This document shows positions 11,172 to 21,174 of a stretch of 64,000 nt of DNA, piece by piece. The position numbers and the translations under genes are program-made. The stretch's first letter is position 1. The number at the start of each line of letters is the position of its first letter. Below the pieces are notes generated by a model. That model made no database searches and was not told where the DNA came from. It was given only the letters and a program-made list of their open reading frames with translations. This DNA is from Romanomermis culicivorax (lineage: Eukaryota; Nematoda; Enoplea; Mermithida; Mermithidae): positions 558,001 through 622,000 of the forward strand of contig CAWUHX010000213.1 in assembly GCA_963922205.1 (NCBI GenBank), given 5' to 3'.

Positions 11172-11979
11172 TCAGCGATGTCTATGCAAGAATTTCTTTC
11201 CATGGCTTCCAGTTTCCTCTGTAAAAAAATATTTCAGTACTTGACATTTTCATGAACCTGAGCAATACTACGATAAAGGCCATGTTATCATTGGACATTT
11301 AAAACAAACCTTTCAACCACTTACCTGCTTTAATTGCTTTATCACATGTTAATGCATCAGGCTCTGAAACTTTAAATATCATAAAATCATCTTGCTACAC
11401 TATATAATGAAACATTCTACTTTGCACATCAAGTTCCACAAAAGGATTTGCAACTCGGAATTTTTCAGTCTCTTGTTCAAGATCTTTCAAAAATGTTATT
11501 TCCTGCTCTTTTGTCGGCATTGTTTCTTTTACACCTGTGAATCGAGCATAACAGTTATTGGTAAAATTATAGAATTTAAAGTGTAAACCTTTTTTGTGGC
11601 AGCACAAGTATACTATATCATTGTAATTATATTTGGCCCACTCCAAATGGTATGCTTCCAATTTATCTGGAGAACATGGAAAAATCACATTTTTATAGTT
11701 GAGCCCAATCAGTTACCTTTTTCATCAACATATTTCAAAACTTTTTCGTATAAAGTTCGAACTGTCGGATTTTCTTTCACTATGAATAGAAGAATATAAT
11801 ATGCATTTTTTGTGAATTACAGACTAGAATGCTCACATTCCTTCAATTGTAAGTCACAGCGTTCTCGGAAACTTTTTTCTAGTGCTGAAAAAGGGAACAT
11901 AGAAAATTCATTACGTTGTTATATGATGCAGTATTCTACTTTGAACTTCAACTTTCAAGCCATTTTTATTTCCAGACAT
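11172..11979 (-). CDS. Unknown 160-aa protein, 6 exons
   Basis: Exons 11979-11940, 11884-11837, 11779-11717, 11666-11421, 11363-11325 and 11218-11172 join into one frame. All five introns are phase 1 with GT-AG ends (donors GTAGAA, GTGAGC, GTAACT, GTAGAA, GTAAGT), which is strong evidence for a real gene although no domain is recognised. There is no signal peptide or membrane segment. The protein is charged, Lys/Glu-rich, probably helical in residues 12-50 and 95-120, and ends in a basic GKKFLHRHR tail. The first about 20 nt of introns 1 and 4 match and both follow VQ codons, so exon 1 may derive from a duplicated end of exon 4. The ATG lies ten bases from a sense-oriented LTR-C, its likely promoter. 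Confidence 0.65.
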
Positions 11980-11988
11980 CTTAATTTC

Positions 11989-12427
11989 TGTTGTATATTG
12001 AATAATGACAGTACTAAGTTAAAAATAGATTAACCTTAGGATAATTGGTAAATATCCAACTGGAATGATAGCTGGTAAATAGCTAGGTTTAATAAGACCT
12101 TACTAACACAACATAAAATATCCAAGTACTAAATGGTACAATAAATAAAACGAATGAATGTACAAAACAACGCAGCTTATAGAGTATGACAGAAAATCCT
12201 GAAATGTTCTACAACCTTGTGGAATATGAAAGAATATTATAGAATATTGTGGAACGTTCTAGAACTTTCCATTACAATGCAGTACATGACATGTACCTGC
12301 ACATCATGTGATGTGATCATAGTGCAAGGTATGCATCACTTGTACTTGCGCAACACATTACATGATCATTCTGTAATGTATGAATCACTCATACTTGCAC
12401 TTCATGTAACGTGTAAGACATGTATCA
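11989..12427 (-). mobile_element. Solo LTR, family C, copy c
   Basis: A 439-bp LTR with TG...CA ends. Its 5-bp duplication is perfect: atttc on the plus strand at 11984-11988 and 12428-12432. It is oriented like the gene it abuts. On the minus strand the order is GATCAC subrepeats, heat-shock array, TATA box, TTATTAAACCTAGC block, then the ACAACA end and the gene's ATG. Confidence 0.88.
12176..12270 (-). promoter_or_regulatory. HSE array and TATA box facing the 160-aa gene
   Basis: 12253-12270 read in antisense gives GAAagTTCtaGAAcgTTC, a perfect four-box heat-shock element. CTATAAG lies about 70 bp downstream (12182-12176) on the minus strand, and the gene's ATG about 200 bp beyond. The order and spacing fit a functional promoter supplied by the LTR. 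Use by the host gene is inferred. Confidence 0.6.
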
Positions 12428-12432
12428 ATTTC

Positions 12433-12779
12433 TCTTTTATGATCTCCTGAAAATTTCTTTTGATGCTATTCAGTTTTTCATTAGTAATGTATATATATAA
12501 AGCTTATCATGCTGCTCAGCCTTTCACTATGAATATATAGACGTAAAATAGTACACCTTTTTTCCTTTAGTGGACCGCTCACATGCTCTCAAGTCGCCAT
12601 TACATTCTTCTTCTAAACTCAGATCTCCAAGTTGTTAAGCTTAATGAAGTCATTAGATTAGATGATTTAATTTGATATGTTGCTTCATCAGAGCCAAATC
12701 CCATAGCAATCAGTGAAAGATTAGGATACCAGAATGAATTTCATAACCTAGCTTATTACTGAAATGAGCATCAGGGCCA
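12433..12779. other. Intergenic, nothing assigned
   Basis: No gene, array or known repeat recognised. Confidence 0.35.
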
Positions 12780-13215
12780 AAAACCTTTGTGTTGCTTGCA
12801 TTAGGGTTTGATCCCTGAACTTGGAGATTGTGTGTCGATAGCCGTAATCACTGGGCCATCAAGGCCAATATTTGTATGGTTAAATTATGTATTTAACCCA
12901 GTGAGCCATTAGGTCCCTTAATGATTTTTGTCAAAAAGATTCTATTCAATTCCTCATGAAAGCAAGGACCCCAAGAGAAAAATTAGGGAGACAGTGGAAA
13001 TGGGACTAGCACGTTGTAGCAATCTAAGAACAAAAAGCATTGAAATAGGCCACATATGGAATAGAACCTTCTTGAGTAAGTTCTTTAGGGGGCTCAATGG
13101 CCCACCAGCTTGAATGGATGATCTAACCTGGCACACAATGGCCCCAATAGCCCAGTGGTTACAGCCCTCGACTCACAGTTTCAAATTTCAGGGATCAAAC
13201 CCCAGTGCAAGCAAG
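12780..13215. repeat. R-L fold-back element with tRNA-like arms
   Basis: A minus-oriented tRNA-like arm (about 12785-12870) and a plus-oriented one (about 13145-13215) flank a 250-bp centre. Each arm has an A-box-like AGCCCAGTGGTTA or GGCCCAGTGATTA and a B-box-like GGGATCAAACCC. The centre (TTCTATTC..CACATATGG) recurs near 34590-34650. The right arm ends about 30 bp before LTR-B copy 2. Confidence 0.6.
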
Positions 13216-13247
13216 GATTCATTGAAAATTATTCTAATCATCAAAGC

Positions 13248-14568
13248 TATCACCTGCTGATCAATTTTGCCCAGTGTCACGTGATTTACATCATGATGTT
13301 TTTCGCCACTTTTTGTTTAACATTTACTTACTCCTATTTTTCGTTTCGTTCATTATATTTTTACATGCATTCTTGTGTGCATTTTTGTGTTTTATTTCTG
13401 TTTCATTTTTGTGTTTTCATTTCCATTACATTTTGTTATTTTTCTGTTGCACACGTAGACTAAGGTATGTAACCTGTTAGTTAGAATTTCCACCAAGATA
13501 AGCTCTACAAGTGCATGGCCATAATTGGAGCATTATGTGCACCTCTTATCAGTAAAAACTAGGGAGGTTTTGCAATGCAAAACAACTAGTTTGGAAGTTC
13601 TCATTACAAGACGTTCATATGTTTAGCATGGAGAGTGAAATTTGTCCCAATGCTTAACATGTTGGAACTGGGAAATATCTATGTGACCATAGGCATGTTC
13701 TGCCGCAAGTTCAGCTGCAGAAGTTAGCTTGGGTGTTGTTTTTAGCTCTTGCATCTTGCATCGGTCAACTTTCTTATATTGATTTACATACATTGCATCC
13801 ACCGCATATATTTTTGAATAAATTTGCATACAACTTTGTGTTCATCACTGTGTTCACCACCTGCATTCCTGCATAGGAGTTATGCATTGCCCATCTCACC
13901 TAGTACCTGCCTGCTGCTCCTTTAGTGAATCACTTGCGTCGCCGGCCGACCCATTTTACAGTACACCCCATTCCGAACCTGAACCCGATCACCCTCACCC
14001 TGTTCCCATCATCCCAGGATCAGTGAACCCATGAACTTGTCGCCCCCTGCCAAGTCGTAGTTGAGAAATGGACTAGGTAAGTCTCCTCAGGGGATTATTG
14101 TTGTTGAGGGTGTATTTGTGGGAACCCTTTCCTAAGCCCGTTTTCCCTTGAGACTCCCCTTGGTTAGAGTAGCCCTCATACCTCTGGGGTTAGGGCCAAA
14201 AAGGGGATTTAGGTTTACAATTGGGTACCCTACAGTAGGCCATTCCACAAATTGCCTTGTCCTTCATTCTCACTGAATGGGACTAGGGATTGCCACCCCT
14301 GACCTCACGGCATTGTCCATTATTCTACAGCAGAACCCAAGGACAGTGCTGAGGTACCCTATAGGACCTCCTATAGGCAGTACCAGCTGGTTTAGGTACC
14401 CGAACTGAATACCAACCCACCAACACTAGCCACCCAATGGGGTCACAGCATGTCACTCACAGTGACATGGCTCCATTTTTATAAATATGGCATGGGTTTT
14501 TCCCATCAATGGGATTGGCCACGAATTTGTTTAATGTGACATGGCTCCCAAATTCAGTTAATGTGACA
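13248..14568 (+). mobile_element. Solo LTR, family B, copy 2
   Basis: 1321 bp, starting TATCAC and ending GTGACA, with the 4-bp duplication aagc at 13244-13247 and 14569-14572. It is collinear with 3111-4525. Confidence 0.85.
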
Positions 14569-14756
14569 AAGCCTTAAGAAGGTAGAAGGTACACTACCGG
14601 AACATCGCTCACCATTGTGTTATTGTATGTTATATTGTGTTATAATAACAAAGGTGTTTCACATTTTTATGCGATTGTAAGGCCAATAATAGCCAATGAT
14701 GAATTCTTATTATAACCAATCGCAAACAAGATTTTGAAAAAATGAATACTTTTTAT
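14569..14756 (+). repeat. R-D unit, single copy
   Basis: Starts with AAGAAGGTAG..ACTACCGGAAC, followed by GTGTTATTGTATGTTATA and AAGGCCAATAATAGC. The same unit occurs as inverted pairs at 34020-34810 and 46560-47330. The start resembles a hammerhead ribozyme core. Confidence 0.6.
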
Positions 14757-15053
14757 TTAACTGTAGACTCCAATATTGCACCTAATTTGGAAAATTTGTG
14801 CACTTTGTTGTTGAAAAGGTGAAAATTCAATAAAAAAATATATGATGGGAGTCTGAGCAGGTGGAGCTAGCGGCCGAGTATACATTAGTAAAACATGCCA
14901 GAGAATGAAAAAGATCATGTAAACTACAGTATCTAGCTTTGAATGGTCCACTACTCTTTTGTCAATGCACACCTGCAGGCAACTTTGAACAGTTGCCAAA
15001 TTATTTTGAAATCCACCTGAATTGATGGCATCTAATCTGTAGACTTTTTGCAT
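14757..15053 (-). other. Possible exon region
   Basis: A 98-codon minus-strand frame. It contains a TCTACAG acceptor near 15045 and a Cys-bearing segment (ATVQSCLQVCIDKR) that could be the next exon of the gene at 15246-15540. The phase does not match directly, so the link is unproven. Confidence 0.3.
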
Positions 15054-15245
15054 CTCAAAATTCAGTCCCTATTTGTATATTCCAATATTTTTAAGCCTAG
15101 AGTCACCTGCTGGAAATTTTAGCAAAATTTGTTTCAACTACCTGACATTTTTATTTCTAAGCACTTACTTATTCAGGCTTCTATGTTCGTACAGTAACCC
15201 ATTGACTTTCAATGGACATAGACTGGTTTTCACAGTACACCTTAC

Positions 15246-15540
15246 CTAATCCAACATCCATACCAATGTTTATCTGGTTTTCACAAAATTCACAATCAGC
15301 TAAGGACAACAGCTTCATACCATTTTCCGGGACAACTCCCAAAACGTTGTCAGATTCCTCGATCCGATGAACACTTCGGGCATTGTTCTCCAAAGTGGGA
15401 ATGTCACTTTCAATAGCGTATTTTTCTGGTGTTTCCAATGAATAGGATAGAGTGATTGAAATCAAAAGGGCTAAATAATACTGAACCATATTGTAGAACA
15501 TTTTCCAATGATAATAACTTTCATTCCATAAACTGGCCAT
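15246..15540 (-). CDS. First exon of a possible secreted or membrane protein
   Basis: The frame starts at 15540 (MASLW), one base after a CCCTAG acceptor, and ends at a G/GTAAGG donor (15245) in phase 1, giving 98 codons. A hydrophobic stretch after residue 17 (YYLALLISITLSYS) fits a signal peptide or anchor, especially if translation begins at the Met at 15501. The mature part is acidic and ends with a CEFC pair. The following exon was not placed. No family recognised. Confidence 0.5.
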
Positions 15541-15559
15541 GCTAGGGTAGTGAAAGGTG

Positions 15560-16420
15560 TTCAATCAAACATTATCCAACATTTTCTGTAATGCTATAAT
15601 TTTCTACTGTCAATAACGTGGAATATATGCTTTGCAGCTTCAGGCAGCAAAATAATTCGATGGATCAAATCTAAAATACACTTGAAATTGTGCAAAGTGT
15701 CTTAAATAAGAAAAAAAATGTAAAATGGTAAAAGACTAAGGGTGATACGATTGTTCACCTATGTCTATGGACATGACCCGACAATTGAGTACCGGACAAT
15801 TGAGTGCCGGCAATTGAGCGCCGACAACTGAGCGCTGAGACAACTGAGCACCGACAACTGATGCCAACAACTGAGCGCTGACTATTTAATGGCTTAGGCT
15901 TAGGCTTAGGCTTAGGCTTAGGCTTAGGCTTAGGCTTAGGCTTAGGCTTAGGCTTAGGCTTAATGCATTCAATAGTCAGCCCTCAGTTGTCGGGGCTCAA
16001 ATGTCTGGGGCTCAGTTGTCGGCGTTCAATTGTCCGGCGCTCAGTTGTCGGTTAACCATCTATGGAAAATGAAAAATTGGGAATTATCATCGTTTTGTAA
16101 GAAAGCGCCCATATTGTTTGAACTAGAATTATATTTCACAGTTTTCTATGCTGGTCAAATAAATAATTTTGTTTATAGCCGGTACAGGATTCGAGTGCAA
16201 ATATGGAAAGTGAAGCCGTAAACAAATTTTTGCTTATGGATATACAAAAGTGGGAATTCTGCATTATTTTGTATTTTTTCTCAGACTGCAGACAACGCAA
16301 AAGCGTAAAGGTTGGAAACAAATTTATGGTCTGAAAACGCTGTGTTTGAACAACCTAAAGAAGAATTACATTGGAGAGAAATTTGTCTCGAATATTAGTT
16401 TTTGATAGTGATATGATTAA
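15560..16420 (+). repeat. R-G fold-back element, copy 1
   Basis: Shares its unique left flank (15560-15770) with 18255-18480. Then come about six copies of a 13-15-bp unit (GACAACTGAGCGCC type), a (TTAGGC)n core at 15890-15962, the same units inverted (CTCAGTTGTCGG type, 15977-16050), and a right flank (CCATCTATGGAAAATGAAAAATTG) also shared. Copy 2 is at 18255-19650. Confidence 0.85.
15890..15962 (+). repeat. Perfect (TTAGGC)n core of R-G copy 1
   Basis: About 12 uninterrupted TTAGGC hexamers on the plus strand, flanked on both sides by inverted 14-bp-unit arrays. Confidence 0.95.
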
Positions 16421-16589
16421 AAAAAAAAAGATGAAGTGTCAACGATGCACAAAATCATGATGTAAATAGGTCTCTCGAAGATATGATAATTAAACGGAAA
16501 AATTTTCAAAGCCATGCAATCGAAGATTTGAGCTATGCAAAAAAAAATTGGTGTAAAAAACGGGTGATGAACCGCCTGATAAAGAAAAC

Positions 16590-17925
16590 AGGTTTTTTTC
16601 ACAACTTTCCAAAAACTTTACAATTTTTGGTGACATTCTGTAAACTTTCGACAATTTGTTTAGACAACTTTACAGATTTGAACATCTTTGTCGACAAGTT
16701 CATTTAAGCAACTTTACAATCTCCAACAATTTTTCGATGTTCAACAACTTTACAAGTTTAAACAACCTTTGCCGAAATTTCGACAATTTCCAACATTTTA
16801 ACAATTCTGAGCAACTTCAATTTTGTACAACTCAACATTTTTCAACAACTTTACAGTTTTTAACAACTTTACAATTTTAAACAGCATTACATTTTTAACA
16901 ACTTTACAATTCTAGCAACTTTACAATTTTCATCAGCTCCACAATTTTGAAGAACTTTACAAGTGTCAACAAGTTCTTCAACAAGTTTACAACTTTCGAC
17001 AATTTTTTTGGACAACTTTACGTTTCATTGCAAGTTTTCCGACAATTCTAGAATTTTCAACAACCTCTTTAAAACAACTTCACATTTTAAACAAATGTTT
17101 AGAAGAATTTACATTTATCAGAAACTTATCCCACAATTGCACAATTTTCAACTACTTTACAATTTTCAATAATTTTACGACTTTCAATAACCTTTACATT
17201 CTTCAACAAGTTGACAGATTTTAACAACTTTTTTGATGACTTTACAAGTTTAAACAACTTTGGGAACAACTTTAGTTTGACAACTTTACAATTTCTGACC
17301 ATTTTTTTGACAAGTTTACAGAAAACCTTTTCCTACAACTTTAAAATTTTCAACAATATTCGAAATTGGAAATTTTTGACATTTTTCTGCAACTTTACAC
17401 TTAACAATTTCAATAATTTTTCCGGAAATTTTCGACAGCTTCTCCGATAACTTTTAACTTTTAAACAATATTTTCGGAAACTTTACAATTTTCAGCATTT
17501 TTTTGTGACAATTTTCGACTATTTTTTTGACAAGTTTAAAATTTTCAACAGATGTTTTTAAGCAGGAAACCAAAACCAAAACTAAAACTAAAAATACAAA
17601 CATAAACAAGGAAAAGTTTTTGGAAATTGTGAACAAAAAAAAGTCGAAAAATGCAAAAAGTTGTAAAGTTGCCAGACAACAAAAAATTTGCAAAAAGTTG
17701 TTAAAAATTGCCGAAAGATCTCAAAATTTTGCGAAAAAAAGTTAAAAATTGTGAAATGGTCAAAATAAGGTTGCCAAAATTGCTAAAAAATGTTCTGAAA
17801 AAGTTGTCAAAATTTTCAAAAATGTTGTCAAAATTGTCAAAAATGTAAAATATAATCGATATTGGTTAGAATGTTTGGTTCCTAGAGTAATCTTAAACAT
17901 TATAGCAATGTTTGAATTTACACTT
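16590..17925. repeat. R-H fold-back array, copy 2
   Basis: Units of ACAACTTTACAATTTTC run forward from 16590 to about 17560. After an A-rich linker (17560-17640) they appear inverted (GTTGTAAAGTTGCCA) to 17840. A unique tail (17842-17925) matches 5640-5740. It is longer than copy 1 but has the same arm-linker-arm plan. Confidence 0.75.
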
Positions 17926-17999
17926 ATATTCACACTTATAAAATGTAAACGTGAATTAGTGTAAAGTTGAGTTTAGTTTAGTCTACTTTGAAGAAAAAA

Positions 18000-18260
18000 A
18001 TTGTTCAACGACTTTTTTTACAATTTTACAATTATCAACATTTTCTATTGAAATTTCGACAATTTTCATCAACTACATTAACAACTTTACAATTTGTGGC
18101 AACTTTTTGGCAATTTTTCGGACAACTTTACAATCTTTGACAAAATTTCGACAACTTTACATTTCAAACAACTTTTTAGAAAAATTTGTATTTTTCAGAA
18201 ACGTTTTCTACAACTTTACAATTTTTTCGGCTATTTTCTGGCAATTTTTAGACAACTTTA
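18000..18260 (+). repeat. R-H forward arm, partial copy
   Basis: About ten forward ACTTTACAATTTT units with no inverted partner. It ends abruptly at the left border of R-G copy 2. Confidence 0.65.
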
Positions 18261-18593
18261 CAAATTCAATCAAACATTATCTAACATTTTCTATAATGCT
18301 ATAAGTTTCTATTGTCGATAATATGAAATATATGCTTTGCAGCTTCAGGTAGCAAAATAATTCGATGGATCAAATCTAAAATACACTTGAAATTGTGCAA
18401 AGTGTGTTAAATAAGAAAAAAATGTAAAATGGTAAAAGACTAAGGGTGATACGATTGTTCACCTATGTCTATGGACATGACCCGAAAATTGAGTGCCGGA
18501 CAATTGAGTGCCGACAATTGAGCGCCGACAACTGAGCGCCGAGACAACTGAGCACCGACAACTGACGCCAACAACTGAGCCCTGGCTATTTAA

Positions 18594-18700
18594 TGGCTTA
18601 GGCTTAGGCTTAGGCTTAGGCTTAGGCTTAGGCTTAGGCTTAGGCTTAAGCTTAGGCTTAGGCTTAGGCTTAGGCTTAGGCTTAGGCTTAGGCTTAGGCT
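18594..18700 (+). repeat. (TTAGGC)n core of R-G copy 2
   Basis: About 17 hexamers with a single TTAAGC variant. Confidence 0.95.
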
Positions 18701-18889
18701 TAACGAAAACACACAATTATAATGCATTAAATAGTCAGCCCTCAGTTGTCGGGGCTCAAATGTCTGGGGCTCAGTTGTCACGGGGCTCAGTTGTCGGCGT
18801 TTAATTGTCCGGCGCTTGTCACGTAATGGGTAAACGGGTTGCCATCGCATTGCCATCCTAACCATCGCCAAACACTGTTCGAAAAATAA

Positions 18890-18960
18890 TGCTCGACTGG
18901 GATTGGAACCCGGGTCTCTGTGACTATAGTGCAGCGTTCTTCCGATTGAACTACCGAGCC
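18890..18960 (-). tRNA. tRNA-like sequence, copy 1 (probable pseudogene)
   Basis: Read in antisense it folds as a cloverleaf. The acceptor GGCTCGG pairs with TCGAGCA except at the outer position. D-stem GTTC/GAAC is perfect. The anticodon stem CTGCA/CACAG has two mismatches. The loop CTATAGT would give anticodon AUA. The T-arm CCGGG/CCCAG has one mismatch. A-box (TAGTTCAATCGG) and B-box (GGTTCCAATCC) are good. The anticodon-stem mismatches and the second identical copy suggest a tRNA-derived repeat and not a working gene. Confidence 0.5.
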
Positions 18961-19081
18961 AGTGTTGGGATTGTTACGAAGGGGTGATGTACGGCCGTGC
19001 GACGCATGACACGCTTAGTTGTCGGTTAACCGTCTATGGAAAATGAAAAATTGAGAATCACCAAACACTGTTCGAAAAATA

Positions 19082-19152
19082 ATGCTCGACTGGGATTGGA
19101 ACCCGGGTCTCTGTGACTATAGTGCAGCGTTCTTCCGATTGAACTACCGAGC
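19082..19152 (-). tRNA. tRNA-like sequence, copy 2 (probable pseudogene)
   Basis: Identical in sequence to 18890-18960, within the second unit of the 192-bp tandem duplication. Confidence 0.5.
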
Positions 19153-19650
19153 CAGTGTTGGGATTGTTACAAAGGGGTGATGTACGGCCGTGCGACACAT
19201 GACACGCTCAGTTGTCGGTTAACCATCTATGGAAAATGAAAAATTGAGAATTTTCACTGTTTTATAAGAAAGTGACTATTGTTTGAACTAGAAGTATATT
19301 TCACAGTTTTGTATGCTGATCAAATATATCATTTTGTTTGTATTATAGCCGCATATGGATTGAAGAGCTAATATGGAAAGTGAAGTCATAAACTAATTTT
19401 CACATATAGATATATTGAAATATGGGAATTCTACAATATTTTCGAAGTATTCGCAGCTGGCAGACAACATAAACGCCTAAAGATTGGAAATAAATTAATG
19501 GTCTAAATACTCTGTTTGAACAACAAAAGTTGAATTGTACACCTAAAGAAGAATTATGTTTGAGAGAACATCGTCTCGAATATGGATTAGTTTTTGATGC
19601 TGATATGACCAAGAAAAAAGACAATGTGTGTGAAATAATCGAAATGAAAA

Positions 19651-20010
19651 TTATATGGAATTTTTTGGAGTGGAAATAAATTTGAAAAAAAGGTGTAGCC
19701 AGGAGTCGTACCTTGGTTACCAGCATTCGGGGCTCATGTCCTCACCATATTAGACCACAACACCATGAGGTGAACCGAGATTAAGGTGCTCCCCTTGGCC
19801 ACAATTTTAGCATACAACTTTAATGCTTAGTGGTCATGAACCAACAACCTTTGGCAAGTAGCTGCCTTGGACTGCTGACCAACGAAGTTGCTGACTTTTT
19901 AGAAATGAAAATTAAATAGAATTTCTGGAGTGAAAATAAATTTGAAAAATATGGTGTGGCCTGGAGCCTTACCTGCGTTACCAGCATTCTGGACTGATGT
20001 CCTCAACACT
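19651..20010. repeat. R-I element, copy 2
   Basis: Starts with AAAATTATATGGAATTTTTT, then GGTGTAGCCAGGAGTCG in antisense orientation. A second, shortened start lies at about 19900. Carries the GGTTACCAGCATTC and CCACAACACCATGAGGTGAACC blocks shared with the copies at 21175 and 41155. Confidence 0.65.
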
Positions 20011-20109
20011 GTCAAAATGGGACTTGGTGTAAATAAATAAAGACATTGAAAGGACCTAATTAGCTACATCTAATCAGGCTGAAACCTTAGTTAGAAATAG
20101 TGTTGTAAC

Positions 20110-20236
20110 ATTAGTCCTTGAATAAACGCCGAAGCGTTTATTCAAGGGCGGCGTTTATTTTTTTTTCACACATAAGGTGCGGCGTTTATTCGAGGGCGGC
20201 CTTTATTCAAGGGCGGCGTTTATTCGAATAAATACG
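20110..20236 (+). repeat. GC-rich GAATAAACGCC palindromic repeat
   Basis: Four to five copies of an about 23-bp unit (GGGCGGCGTTTATTC). The first two are head to head around AACGCCGAAGCGTT. Ends in AATAAATACGGTA. It looks like the end of a DNA transposon or MITE, but I cannot assign it. Confidence 0.6.
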
Positions 20237-20762
20237 GTATGCTGGTTTGGGACCGTGACTTGTGCATGAAACATCAAGTCTACGGGTTCAGTGGAAGATG
20301 CACAATGGCAGCATGTGCACATCGTGACAGTATGCAACAGTTTGGTCAATTCCAATCTCAACAAATGATCAGCTGATTTTGTTCCAAAGAACTGCAGATG
20401 ATCAGATAACTCTCTGAGCCCAGGTAAGTTCCAAATGGCAAGCCGAAAATCGAGTTGTAAATGTAGACTTGCATGCAGGGTGGTTATCCAGAAATCTGCA
20501 TCCTAACCTGCATTCGCTCCACTGCGAGAAATATCATAAATGTCCAGGCGAGGGATGTTGTATTTAGGCAATAACACTCCACAAATAATAACAATCAATA
20601 AAAATATATTATAAAGACCAGTCTGGCCGCCGATTTTCTTTCTTTGTAAAATAAACAAAAACAATGACCAAAAACAAGAAAGCATTGCGAAGCAATATCT
20701 GTCATCATTTTGACTGGTCGAAAAAATTCATTTATTTTACAGTTTTTTCTGGCAAATTTTCT
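20237..20762. other. Intergenic, nothing assigned
   Basis: No gene or repeat recognised. Confidence 0.35.
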
Positions 20763-20965
20763 GGCTTGAGCTTAGACTCATGCTCAGGTTTAGGCTTTTG
20801 TTTATGCTTAGGCTTAGGCTTAGGCTTAGGTTTAGGCTTATGTTTATGCTTAGGCTTAGGCTTAGGCTTAGGCTTAGGCTTAGGCTTAGGCTTAGGCTTA
20901 GGCTTAGGGTTAGGCTTAGGCTTAGGCTTAGGCTTAGGCTTAGGCCTGGGCTTGGGCTTGGACTC
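20763..20965 (+). repeat. Interstitial telomere-type array
   Basis: About 33 hexamers, mostly TTAGGC on the plus strand. Degenerate edges (CTTGAGC, TTTATGC, GGGCTTGG) surround a clean centre. It has no flanking inverted 14-bp units, unlike the R-G cores. Confidence 0.9.
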
Positions 20966-21174
20966 ACATTTAGGAAAAAGTAGACTACAACTTTTCGATA
21001 AATCAAATTGAAGGTATGAAATTTTGCCACCATTCAAATTGATGAGACATCTTACTCCCTAATGCTTTGTCCAAAAACATAGAGGCATGGGCCTTCTATG
21101 CGCATCGTCTAGGCAAATCCGTATCAACACAAATTGCTTCGACTTTGGCAAATTTGCACAACCATGAGATAGAG
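20966..21174. other. Unassigned spacer
   Basis: No feature recognised. Confidence 0.3.

Larger units (their letters stand above)
18255..19650 (+). repeat. R-G fold-back element, copy 2
   Basis: Collinear with 15560-16420 on both flanks. It differs by a longer TTAGGC core and by a 192-bp tandem duplication in the right arm, each unit carrying one tRNA-like sequence (18890-18960 and 19082-19152). Confidence 0.85.

Noticed and set aside
15770..16060. CRISPR-like array of regularly spaced short repeats
   Set aside because: The 14-bp units are contiguous without unique spacers and are inverted around a telomere core, in eukaryotic DNA.
18459..21037. Further Gly-Leu, Lys-Pro and Ser-Leu frames
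   Set aside because: Same cause: TTAGGC arrays at 18594 and 20763.
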